Shown: in pieces, positions 13,544-20,432 of the stretch | Layout: each line of letters starts with the position of its first letter | Numbering within the stretch: position 1 is the first letter of the stretch | IMG/VR virus record: IMGVR_UViG_3300021424_000291 | Location: 1 to 20,432 of that record | Reading direction: 5' to 3' (one strand) | Length of the DNA: 20,432 nt | DNA from: a virus | The notes under the pieces: model-generated | What the model saw: only the letters and a program-made list of their open reading frames with translations | Told to the model about the DNA's origin: nothing | Database searches by the model: none | Made by a program: the position numbers and the translations under genes

Positions 13544-15253
13544 TTAGTTCACCATTTGCGAGAAATTCTTTATTTTCCCAAATCGTATTGTATGTTTAAA
13601 CTTATCAACCATCTGATCAGATTTATGTGTGATCACAAAGATATTTGTACCTTCGTTCATCATATTTATCAACTTCATAAATTCTTCAGTACCATTGATG
13701 TCAAGAGAACCATCAAAGACCTCGTCGAAGATGAGCAAATTCGTATTGACACTGTTCTTCAATTTGGCGACCGATCTCCAAGTGAACAAGAGTGCTAGAT
13801 CAATACGTTTCTTTTCACCCTCTGAGAAGTTTTCATAACTGAAATCATCTCGGTGACGAGACTTGATGGTCTCCTTAAACTCCTCGTCAATGTTGAAGTT
13901 GACAAAGAAGTCCATCGCAGCCAAATACTTATTCACCAATTTGTTTATAATTGGAACGTACTGCTTAATGATTTTCGACTTAATCCCGCCATCTTTAAGC
14001 AACTGCGCGACAATATCATAGTTCTGTGTTTGTTCAGATACTGTTTTTCTTTTTTCATTGAATCCTTGTAATGCGTTCAATAGTTCTTTCGATTGTGCCT
14101 TGAACTCATCGCTCATGGCTGGTTTGCTTTCTATCTCTGTAATCTCATCCTCAAGTTTCTTAATGTACTTTCTGATCTGGCTGCGAGAAGTATTAATCCG
14201 CACAAGATCTTGTTCGAAAGACTTGAGTTCTTTTTGAGTAGTCTTGATGGTATTGATTCGCTGTAGAACGGCATCACTTTCTTCTTTGAGTTTGTTTAGA
14301 CCTTCGGTTAGTTCTGATATTTTACTATTGCATGAATGAACTTTTTCTTCTTTGTTATTGATAGCCTGATCGCAGGTTGGACAAGTCGAATTTACAGAAT
14401 AGAACTCAATGTCTTTCTCGAGTTTCTGAATGTTCCCTTCGATCTTGGCTTCAAGATTGTTCAGTTTGTTGAAGCGTTTGGTTGTAAATTCTTCATCTGA
14501 TGTTAGAAAGATCAGATCATCGATTTGCTTTTCTTTTTGCGTTGCTTCCGTTTCAAGAGAAGAGAGTGATGCCCTGTTCTCTACTGCTTCTTGTTTCTTT
14601 GCATCTAAAATTTCTTTTGTATTCTTCTTGAGTTCGTCAAGATGTTTCTTGTGTAGTTCAATTTTATCTTTTGTGTTATCAATCTGAATCTTGAGTTGTG
14701 CTGCTTCATCTTTCAGAGCATGCATTTTGTTCTTTACGACAACATTCATCGCAGAAAAAATTTGAATGTCTAATAGATCTTCAATCACTGTTCGGCGATC
14801 AGCCGCCGATAATTGCATAAACGGAGTAAAGTTTGTGGATCCTAAAATTACTATTTGCGTGAATGATTTGTAGTTCATCTTAAGAATTACTTTCTCAAGA
14901 TATTCTTGATAATCTTTAGATTTGGCGTCTTGATTAAGTAAATCGTCGTTCAAATAAATTTCAAATAAATTTGGTTTTATTCCACGAACAACTTTGTATT
15001 TTATTTTGCCAATAACAAACTCAATCTCAACCACACAATCTTTTTCGTTGATTGAATTTACAAGTTGAGGTTTGTTAATATTGCGGAATGGCTTGCCGAA
15101 TAAAGCAAATGTGATTGCATCAAGAAATGTTGATTTACCCGCACCATTCTCGCCAACAATGAGCGTGGTTGGATGCGCACCAAGATTAATCTCAGTAAAT
15201 ATATTTCCAGAAGAAAGAAAATTTTTATAACGTACAGCGTTAAAAAATATCAC
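13544..15253 (-). CDS. 46: Recombination nuclease ATPase subunit gp46 (Rad50-like)
   Basis: A 569-aa SMC-type ATPase (T4 gp46 is 560) that works with gp47 to resect DNA ends for recombination-dependent replication and to degrade host DNA. Walker A GENGAGKST lies at 34-42, the zinc-hook CPTC at 291-294 within long coiled coils (about 175-420), the ABC signature FSEGEKKR near 476-483 and Walker B LLIFDE at 506-511. The ETIKSRHRDDFSYENFSEGE segment is nearly the same as in T4. The start is GTG in a GTGA overlap with the gp47 stop, implying coupled translation of the two subunits. Confidence 0.95.
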   Translation of the reverse strand: MIFFNAVRYKNFLSSGNIFTEINLGAHPTTLIVGENGAGKSTFLDAITFALFGKPFRNINKPQLVNSINEKDCVVEIEFVIGKIKYKVVRGIKPNLFEIYLNDDLLNQDAKSKDYQEYLEKVILKMNYKSFTQIVILGSTNFTPFMQLSAADRRTVIEDLLDIQIFSAMNVVVKNKMHALKDEAAQLKIQIDNTKDKIELHKKHLDELKKNTKEILDAKKQEAVENRASLSSLETEATQKEKQIDDLIFLTSDEEFTTKRFNKLNNLEAKIEGNIQKLEKDIEFYSVNSTCPTCDQAINNKEEKVHSCNSKISELTEGLNKLKEESDAVLQRINTIKTTQKELKSFEQDLVRINTSRSQIRKYIKKLEDEITEIESKPAMSDEFKAQSKELLNALQGFNEKRKTVSEQTQNYDIVAQLLKDGGIKSKIIKQYVPIINKLVNKYLAAMDFFVNFNIDEEFKETIKSRHRDDFSYENFSEGEKKRIDLALLFTWRSVAKLKNSVNTNLLIFDEVFDGSLDINGTEEFMKLINMMNEGTNIFVITHKSDQMVDKFKHTIRFGKIKNFSQMVN

Positions 15254-16305
15254 ACAGTCTCCATAGACAATGCTTGATTATATACATCGCGCAGAACAGT
15301 CTTAATTCTATCTGATTCAACAGGCAATGTCAATCCATCGACGTATTTGTTTAAAATTGTCATTGTATCTTCTGCTTGATCGATATCTACTTCAACATTG
15401 TCTATGATCTCAGAGAAATCCTCAACAACTGCAACCTCAAGAGGTGCTGCTTTTGTAATTGAGTCTATCAGTGTGTCGAACAAAAAGGAATTGTTTCTTT
15501 TTTCTACCACTATTTTTAGATACTTACCAGACAAATACGAATAGTCTGCATTTACAATATCATTGTAAAATAATTCATCATCATTGTACTTAATCTTATA
15601 GAACATCTTCTCTGGATTGGGTACAAAAGTAAGTTCTCTAGTTTCGGTATCAAAAATATGAAATCCGCGCTCATCGTTATAGTCAGCCCAAGTCATTTCT
15701 CCTGGAGTACCAACATAGGTGATGCTTCCATTTGTACTTTTGTGATGAAAATGCCCCGATAGAACCATATCATATTTACTTAATATGTTTGCATCCATTC
15801 CTTCATGGCAGATATTACCACGATCCATTTCAAACCCAGCGAGTTCAAAATGACCTAAACAAACTTGATTTTCACTACGCTTGATGAAGTCTAGAATTTC
15901 AAGTTCATTGTCTTTGCAAATCCAAGGAATGACATCGATCCCCATCCACATTGATGGTTTGTCATACAGAATGACATGATTTTCATAATCACGCAAAAGC
16001 AAATCTGGCGAGTTTACTTCGAGAGTGTTCTTGAAAAAGATATCGTGATTACCAAGTAGAACGCGACACTGAATATTGTGTTTGACTAACTGGTCAAAAA
16101 AATAACGACGGCAAAGAGCAAGAGACTGAAAAGAGATATACTTCCTACGATCAAATAAGTCACCCAACTGAAAGATGGTGGTAATTCCATTTTGCACCAA
16201 ATAAGGAAAAAATGTTTTCAAATAAAAGTCGCGATAATGATTATGAAAGGCAATACTATCGCCTCTCATTCCAAAATGCGCATCACCCAGGATTGCTATT
16301 TTCAT
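15250..16305 (-). CDS. 47: Recombination nuclease subunit gp47 (Mre11-like)
   Basis: A 351-aa metallophosphoesterase (T4 gp47 is 339), the nuclease partner of gp46. Metal-binding motifs appear in the expected order: GDAHFG with D8 and H10, GDLFDRR with D49, GNHD at 85-88, then LGHFEL and SGHFHHKS with the late histidines. It overlaps the gp55 end by 23 bases and the gp46 start by four. Confidence 0.95.
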   Translation of the reverse strand: MKIAILGDAHFGMRGDSIAFHNHYRDFYLKTFFPYLVQNGITTIFQLGDLFDRRKYISFQSLALCRRYFFDQLVKHNIQCRVLLGNHDIFFKNTLEVNSPDLLLRDYENHVILYDKPSMWMGIDVIPWICKDNELEILDFIKRSENQVCLGHFELAGFEMDRGNICHEGMDANILSKYDMVLSGHFHHKSTNGSITYVGTPGEMTWADYNDERGFHIFDTETRELTFVPNPEKMFYKIKYNDDELFYNDIVNADYSYLSGKYLKIVVEKRNNSFLFDTLIDSITKAAPLEVAVVEDFSEIIDNVEVDIDQAEDTMTILNKYVDGLTLPVESDRIKTVLRDVYNQALSMETV

Positions 16306-16822
16306 CTACGAATTTCTCTAACCCAGTTTTCTTGGCTTTCTTTTCTTTTCTTGCGTTTTCGTAATTTTGAATGAATTGGGAAATGTTTTCATAGAGTTCG
16401 AATTGTCTAAAAGTTCCATCTTCATTCTCATTGAGTTCGAACTCGTCGAGTACTCCAGCAGTTTCAGTTGATTTGTATTTAACATAGAGTTGTTTCTTCT
16501 CTTTCTGAATCCGACGTAAGAATGCATAATATACTATTTGCGTGAAATAAGCAAACGGATTTGCTGATTTTGCTGGATCAAAATTATCGACGTACATCAC
16601 GCAATTTTCAATTGCGTCTGCAACCATTTCATCGCGGAAAGTATATGACAAGAAGTTTGGTTTGTGAGAAAGATTCTCGGCAATCTTCATGAAGCACTCA
16701 GCAACGTATCGAGGAATCTGTGGCTTTGGTTGACCAAGTCTCTTTGCCTTGCGAATTGATGTGCGATATGCAGTCATTTCCTTGAGGAAATCTTTATTAT
16801 TGATGTAGTGATTCTTTGCCAT
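16283..16822 (-). CDS. 55: Late transcription sigma factor gp55
   Basis: A 179-aa protein (T4 gp55 is 185) that replaces the host sigma on RNA polymerase and recognises the late TATAAATA box, working with the clamp as activator. Recognisable parts are an N-terminal basic region, PNFLSYTFRDEMVADAIENCVMY, and FDPAKSANPFAYFTQIVYYAFLRRIQKEKKQ, the sigma region-2-like helices shared with T4 gp55. T4 gp55 contacts gp45 by its C-terminus; here TGLEKFV near the end is a possible equivalent. It starts five bases after the oxygenase gene and overlaps gp47, a 55-47-46 order as in relatives. Confidence 0.92.
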   Translation of the reverse strand: MAKNHYINNKDFLKEMTAYRTSIRKAKRLGQPKPQIPRYVAECFMKIAENLSHKPNFLSYTFRDEMVADAIENCVMYVDNFDPAKSANPFAYFTQIVYYAFLRRIQKEKKQLYVKYKSTETAGVLDEFELNENEDGTFRQFELYENISQFIQNYENARKEKKAKKTGLEKFVDENSNPG

Positions 16823-16827
16823 AATTA

Positions 16828-17475
16828 TTATTTCATTCCCATGAATGCTGCTATAGTAAATCTAGAATCCTCGATTTCATTTGATTCACTAATGACTTGT
16901 GTCACTTTATGTTCTATAGCAGAACAAAAAATAACTGATTGATTGTTTGAGAGCGGCACAGTATATGTTTTCCCAAATTCTGTAAAACAAAAATCTCCCC
17001 CACTATACGCTTTAGGTTCTTTATAAAGAAGAGTAACCATGGTAAATACGCCTTCATCTTTGTGACTGGCATATTCATCACTATTATTGTATTTTTGTAC
17101 AAGCAATGATGTGTTGTTTACATTTTTAAACATTAAAAAAAATGGTGATTGTTCATAAATTTCTTCGAACACTTTAGGGTCATTAAATATACTGCTATAA
17201 GTTTTTGCTATTTCAGAATGCTGATAAGGATTTTTGAAGAACGCTTCTAGAAATATACCCACCCCTCGCTTTCTAAATGTAAATTCTGTATTTCCATTTT
17301 CTAATTCTTTAGGATCTTTAGCTGCGTGCGTTCCGTCTGGACCCACCATATTGGGGGCAAGATATTGTAATTCTTTCCACACTCTTTGATACTGTTCATC
17401 ATCAAAAATGTTATCAATAATAATATGTGGTATAGGTTCATTATACAATTTTATTTTCATATAATCGTCTTCCAT
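16828..17475 (-). CDS. 2OG-Fe(II) oxygenase, prolyl 4-hydroxylase-like
   Basis: A 215-aa oxygenase of the P4H/PKHD type. The core is YASHKDEG with H138 and D140, then YSGGDFCFTEFG (158-168), the distal EHKVTQV with H189, and SRFTIAAF with R205. Such genes are frequent in marine T4-like phages but their substrates are not established. It is clearly AT-rich relative to gp55 and gp47. The ATG at 17475 is four bases after the upstream stop; a second ATG at 17460 has GGAAG before it and may be the true start. No STLDDMFG-type tail is present. Confidence 0.8.
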   Translation of the reverse strand: MEDDYMKIKLYNEPIPHIIIDNIFDDEQYQRVWKELQYLAPNMVGPDGTHAAKDPKELENGNTEFTFRKRGVGIFLEAFFKNPYQHSEIAKTYSSIFNDPKVFEEIYEQSPFFLMFKNVNNTSLLVQKYNNSDEYASHKDEGVFTMVTLLYKEPKAYSGGDFCFTEFGKTYTVPLSNNQSVIFCSAIEHKVTQVISESNEIEDSRFTIAAFMGMK

Positions 17476-17479
17476 ATTT

Positions 17480-17917
17480 TTAATGTACTGGTTTATCCTT
17501 TTTGTTAGCCATTGCTTCTAGTATTGAAACCACTTTTTGAGTTTTTTCAACTACTTCTTGTTCTTCTTCTTTGGTCATACTTGGAGTATTTTGTCTAATT
17601 TTCGCCACGTTATTGTAAAAGAATTCACTTACATGCTCATATTGTTCATAAAATTCTTGTCTGACAGGTGTGATGAAAATTATATCATCAAGTTTTATTT
17701 CAACTTCTTGTAATTCAATCACTGACTGTGGCAAATATTCTTGCAATGAAAGAATTTGTCGACCCTCATCAAATAAAGTCTCAATCTCAATTCTAAGTGG
17801 TCGCTCAATAGTTATACATTCAGTTCCATATGAAACATACCCAATCAAATCATCAAACGTGTCTCGAGTGCGAACAAATTTTAATTCTGTTTTTTCTGTG
17901 TTCTTTTTTCTTGGCAT
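17480..17917 (-). CDS. Unknown protein, possibly Sm-like beta-barrel
   Basis: A 145-aa acidic protein I cannot name. The N-terminal half (ELKFVRTRDTFDDLIGYVSY, then ITIERPLRIEIE, and VEIKLDDIIFITPV) looks like five short strands, and the second half is charged helix. Small Sm-like proteins with a similar strand order occur in marine T4-like phages, so an RNA-binding barrel is possible but not shown. The ATG shares one base with the uvsW stop (TAATG), so it is translationally coupled to uvsW. Confidence 0.6.
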   Translation of the reverse strand: MPRKKNTEKTELKFVRTRDTFDDLIGYVSYGTECITIERPLRIEIETLFDEGRQILSLQEYLPQSVIELQEVEIKLDDIIFITPVRQEFYEQYEHVSEFFYNNVAKIRQNTPSMTKEEEQEVVEKTQKVVSILEAMANKKDKPVH

Positions 17918-19380
17918 TAGTTTATCCTTACGTTACTTGATGTGAAAGGAAATCTTTCTTCGCTATAGATCTTCACTCGTTCCTCATAATGCTTCAATGT
18001 GAAGTTTGTATAAGGACCATAACGCAAATCATCAGCAAGATCATAAAGTGTAGCAGCGTCTTTGTTCTCACCCAAACGCAGCACACGACCAATTGACTGT
18101 AGAGAACGAATCTTACTCTTTGTTGGAGAGGAGAATATAATATTATGTAGGTTACGAATGTTCACACCTGTAGAGAACGTACCGTAACTCGCCACAATGA
18201 TCGCATCGTTTTCCTGTTCCGTGATATGCCGAACTGCTTCGCGATCCTCTGCCTCAACTCCGCCGTGAATAAAGAATACCTTTCGTCCATTGGCTTCTTT
18301 TGAAATCATTTCATGTATTATTTTACCGTGTTTCTCAACATAAGTAAATAAAATTAATGAGTTACCCTTTAAGTTGAGCGCAAGATCACGAATAAAATTA
18401 TTTCGACCTTCATGCTGAGTCAAAAAATTCATCTCATCTGGATATGTAAAACCCTTTATAGCCTTGCATACTTGTTCTGGATATTTTAAAACAATACACT
18501 TGATACTAAAATTTGCTAATTGCTTGCGTTCAATTAGTTCTTTTGTAGAGATGACTTTAAACGTAGGACCAAACAAGCCCTCAAGAACTAGTTTGTTGAC
18601 TTTGCTATCATCCAATGTTCCTGTAGTGCCAACACGAATGTCGCAGTTGATAAGTTTAGTCATGATGCTGGTCAATGACTTGGCTTTAAACGTATGTGCT
18701 TCGTCACCAATCACAAAATCAAACTGAGAAAAATATTTCTTCGGCATCTCAAAGATAGACTGCCAAGTAGAAATTATTAAATCTGTTTCTGGAATCTTGC
18801 TTTCGCCGCCAAAAATTTTCTGGCAATGCTTATCTACATCCCAGCCATTCACGCCAGAATAATTTTTAAAGTCAGAATGCATCTGAGTCACTAGATTAAT
18901 CGTAGGAACAATCAACAATCCACGTTTCTTACCTGTGTTCAACAGGTGGCGAATCATCATGTAGATGATGAGTGATTTTCCTGATGCGGTAGGTGAAACG
19001 AGTACAGTTCTTTTCTTCGTAAGTCCGACGCTAGACGCGAGATACTGATAATCTCTTGGCTCCATCGGAAGCGATAAAGCGCTCGCAAGATTTTTTGTGT
19101 CGATCGGATAGACTTCCTTTTCTTCATCTATAACCTCGAATGTGTAGTTATTATTCTTACAGAAAGTCTTTATATAGGCAATTAATCCAGCATAAATTTG
19201 CTTCGTGCGTAAGTTGAGCAAACGTATCTTCCCGTCCCAGTGTCTATTACGAAACGCTGGACTGAATTGATACCCAGGAGTCGAAAACGTAAAAAATTCA
19301 GACATCTCTTGAAGAATGCCGTCATCTGCGTTCACCTGCACATAAATGTTATTTACTTTTTCTATCGTTACATCTGTCAT
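17917..19380 (-). CDS. uvsW: DNA helicase UvsW
   Basis: A 487-aa superfamily 2 helicase (T4 UvsW is 503) that unwinds R-loops and branched recombination intermediates and switches origin use from early to late. The N-terminal domain keeps FFTFSTPGYQFSPAFR...WDGKIRLL, matching T4. The helicase core has PTASGKS at 130-136, DEAH at 226-229, GTTGTL, ASYGTFSTGVNIRNLH and QSIGRVLRLG. I start it at the ATG at 19380, which overlaps the upstream stop in an ATGA; an in-frame TTG lies eight codons earlier. Confidence 0.95.
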   Translation of the reverse strand: MTDVTIEKVNNIYVQVNADDGILQEMSEFFTFSTPGYQFSPAFRNRHWDGKIRLLNLRTKQIYAGLIAYIKTFCKNNNYTFEVIDEEKEVYPIDTKNLASALSLPMEPRDYQYLASSVGLTKKRTVLVSPTASGKSLIIYMMIRHLLNTGKKRGLLIVPTINLVTQMHSDFKNYSGVNGWDVDKHCQKIFGGESKIPETDLIISTWQSIFEMPKKYFSQFDFVIGDEAHTFKAKSLTSIMTKLINCDIRVGTTGTLDDSKVNKLVLEGLFGPTFKVISTKELIERKQLANFSIKCIVLKYPEQVCKAIKGFTYPDEMNFLTQHEGRNNFIRDLALNLKGNSLILFTYVEKHGKIIHEMISKEANGRKVFFIHGGVEAEDREAVRHITEQENDAIIVASYGTFSTGVNIRNLHNIIFSSPTKSKIRSLQSIGRVLRLGENKDAATLYDLADDLRYGPYTNFTLKHYEERVKIYSEERFPFTSSNVRIN

Positions 19381-19580
19381 GTTTCTGTATGAATTTTTAA
19401 CCAACTTGAATTACCCAATGCTGGTCGTCCAATATATTTCTCGCCAGTCTCCATGTCAAAAAGCATATACTTTTCTGGGCATTTAGTTTTGATTGTGAGG
19501 GTCATAGGCTCTGCTAATTCTTGAGCAACAGAGCCATCTTTCAAAACTCTTACCTTGCTCCCTGTATGAATTTCTCCCAC
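19377..19580 (-). CDS. Small unknown protein between uvsY and uvsW
   Basis: A 67-aa protein starting MGEIHTGSKVRVLKDGSVAQEL and ending near WLKIHTET. It looks like a small all-beta domain (strands around KVRVLK, MTLTIKT, YMLFDM), perhaps SH3- or KOW-like. The GTG at 19580 is preferred because AAGGAG lies eight bases before it; a TTG start 24 bases further up has no such site. Either way it overlaps the end of uvsY, by 31 bases with the chosen start. T4 also has small genes between uvsY and uvsW. Function unknown. Confidence 0.7.
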   Translation of the reverse strand: MGEIHTGSKVRVLKDGSVAQELAEPMTLTIKTKCPEKYMLFDMETGEKYIGRPALGNSSWLKIHTET

Positions 19581-19999
19581 CCCATATACTCCTTCAATTG
19601 CCAAGTACGATTGTTTAATTCTTTCATTACGTGTTCACAAAATTTTGCTGCTTCTTCGTGATATGATTTCTTACGTTTCAATTTGTTCAAATCATCATCC
19701 CCATCGATGTATACAGATATATCTGATTTGAGCGTAAAACGAAATGGCTCCCAACCAAGTTTTTCTAACTGTTCTTGGTCAAGTTTACCAGTGTAGTATT
19801 CCCACTTGAGTTTTTTGATCTTATCAAATTCAAGAGAGGCTCGCTTCGCTGACAAATTGTGCAGCGACAAGTATTTGTTATACTTGTTGTGTAAAATTGG
19901 AATGCGGAGAATTTCTTTTCCTGGCTCAGTGGTATCAACTTCACTGTCTTTTTCCCATTGCTTCATAATTTCTTCAAGTGGAGGAGTTTCAATTGCCAT
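19550..19999 (-). CDS. uvsY: Recombination mediator UvsY
   Basis: A 149-aa protein (T4 UvsY is 137) that helps load the UvsX recombinase onto gp32-coated single-stranded DNA. It follows the family pattern: an N-terminal helix with WEKDSEVDTTEPGKEILRIP, a central LHNKYNKYL and WEYYTGKLDQEQLEKLGW, a charged KSDISVYIDGDDDLNKLK and a C-terminal helix RTWQLKEYMGWEKFIQGAR. Similarity to T4 UvsY is modest but the order before uvsW supports it. A good promoter lies 30-58 bases upstream; no strong ribosome site is visible before the ATG. Confidence 0.88.
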   Translation of the reverse strand: MAIETPPLEEIMKQWEKDSEVDTTEPGKEILRIPILHNKYNKYLSLHNLSAKRASLEFDKIKKLKWEYYTGKLDQEQLEKLGWEPFRFTLKSDISVYIDGDDDLNKLKRKKSYHEEAAKFCEHVMKELNNRTWQLKEYMGWEKFIQGAR

Positions 20000-20028
20000 A
20001 ATATTGCATTAAAGTTACAGATACACAT

Positions 20029-20057
20029 ATCATACTGTAAAACAATCATAAAGTAAA
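20029..20057 (-). promoter_or_regulatory. Promoter of uvsY (TTTACT-N17-TATGAT)
   Basis: TTTACT (20057-20052), 17 bases and TATGAT (20034-20029) on the minus strand. The predicted start near 20022 gives a leader of about 23 bases before uvsY. Its -35 box faces away from that of the plus-strand promoter at 20071, with 13 bases between them. Confidence 0.7.
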
Positions 20058-20070
20058 TATTTTTGTATAG

Positions 20071-20099
20071 TTTACTTTTGAATCTACACTAGATATAAT
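20071..20099 (+). promoter_or_regulatory. Plus-strand promoter antisense to the tail-tube-like gene
   Basis: TTTACT (20071-20076), 17 bases, TATAAT (20094-20099). AGTTTACTTTTG is identical to the promoter of the 98-aa gene. No plus-strand gene is visible downstream; a start near 20106 would read antisense into the tail gene from 20127. Confidence 0.55.
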
Positions 20100-20126
20100 C
20101 ACTATGTTCGGTATGAACGAACTCTT

Positions 20127-20432
20127 CTATACTCTTTCATAATTATAGTATGTAAAGCGAAATGTTGCATCTGCGGTTACAACGTTGTCCGCTGAATCGC
20201 CAGTGTTGAATATAATTGTTGATAATGATACTGGGAATAAACCAACAAATTTAACACGGAAATTTGGATTATTTTTATTTGTAAAAATAGTCATAATTGC
20301 ATCAGTATACTGTCCACCAGACAAACTATTGCTGGGCAAAAATTGTTTACCCAAATTATTAACTGAATTTTGTTTTTGCAAATTTAAGTATTCTTCAAAA
20401 TCTAATGGGAATGTTATACCGCGCATCCAGGG
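20127..20432 (-). CDS. Tail tube-like protein (gp19/gp54 family), C-terminal part
   Basis: The frame is open to the right edge (Pro-Trp precede the first Met), so this is the last 101 residues of a longer gene. The text FPLDFEEYLNLQKQ, LSGGQYTDAIMTIFTN, FRVKFVGLFPVSLSTIIFNTGDSADNVVTADATFRFTYYNYERV fits the end of T4-type tail tube proteins: a long strand ending in Phe-Pro, a short turn, then a strand of the kind TADATFRFTYY. In T4, gp19 builds the tail tube and gp54 starts it; I cannot tell which, or whether it is a related baseplate-tube protein. It is the only structural gene seen. Confidence 0.6.
   Translation of the reverse strand, partial: PWMRGITFPLDFEEYLNLQKQNSVNNLGKQFLPSNSLSGGQYTDAIMTIFTNKNNPNFRVKFVGLFPVSLSTIIFNTGDSADNVVTADATFRFTYYNYERV

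Noticed and set aside
1-20432. CRISPR arrays, insertion sequences, integrase or attachment sites
   Set aside because: No regularly spaced repeats, transposase or integrase motifs or long terminal repeats were seen; the short repeats found are promoter elements or coding tails.

Overview
This window is a piece of a T4-like tailed phage genome (myovirus morphotype), most like the marine T4-like phages that infect cyanobacteria, SAR11 or other alphaproteobacteria. The evidence is a run of T4 core genes (regA, 62, 44, 45, 46, 47, 55, uvsW, uvsY and a gp19-like tail gene) mixed with genes typical of marine relatives: a CobS-like ATPase, a CobT-like VWA protein, peptide deformylase and several 2-oxoglutarate/Fe(II) oxygenases. 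The DNA is AT-rich. The host cannot be fixed from this window; no photosynthesis gene is present. Every gene I support is on the minus strand, so transcription runs from high to low coordinates. No stretch over 300 bases lacks a gene.

Layout in transcription order. (1) 20432-20000: end of a tail-tube-like gene, then an intergenic region with back-to-back promoters. (2) 19999-12826: a tight recombination and late-transcription block: uvsY, a small ORF, uvsW, an unknown gene, a prolyl-hydroxylase-like oxygenase, gp55 (late sigma), gp47, gp46 and peptide deformylase. (3) 12752-7666: the CobT-like and CobS-like pair around a 61-aa gene, then small conserved genes and a second oxygenase. (4) 7640-7205: a single-gene unit with its own promoter, structured leader and terminator. 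(5) 7206-1: a perfect TTGACA-N17-TATAAT promoter, then a TET/JBP-type DNA-base dioxygenase, a GT-B and a GT-A glycosyltransferase, a dNMP kinase, sliding clamp gp45, a DsbA-like protein, clamp loader gp44, a putative PD-(D/E)XK nuclease, gp62 and the start of regA.

The most interesting system is unit 5. The dioxygenase and the adjacent GT-B glycosyltransferase are unrelated folds, yet both end in the same eight residues, STLDDMFG; the nuclease between gp44 and gp62 ends in STLDHMFV. This tail resembles the C-terminal sliding-clamp-binding peptide of T4 DNA polymerase, and the clamp is encoded in the same operon. I infer a DNA hypermodification pathway (base hydroxylation, then glycosylation) tethered to the phage sliding clamp, so that new DNA is modified at the fork or just behind it, plus a clamp-tethered nuclease. 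No DNA methyltransferase is visible, so the base could be thymine (a base-J-like route) or 5-methylcytosine made by an enzyme outside the window.

Regulation: at least five promoters share an unusual -35 region, TTTACTTT, 17 bp from a TATAAT-like -10. Two of them, before the CobT-like and 61-aa genes, have the start codon at the predicted transcription start and the same 19-bp upstream element at the same distance. RegA-like translational operators precede gp45 and gp44. Candidate T4-type late promoters are few and weak.
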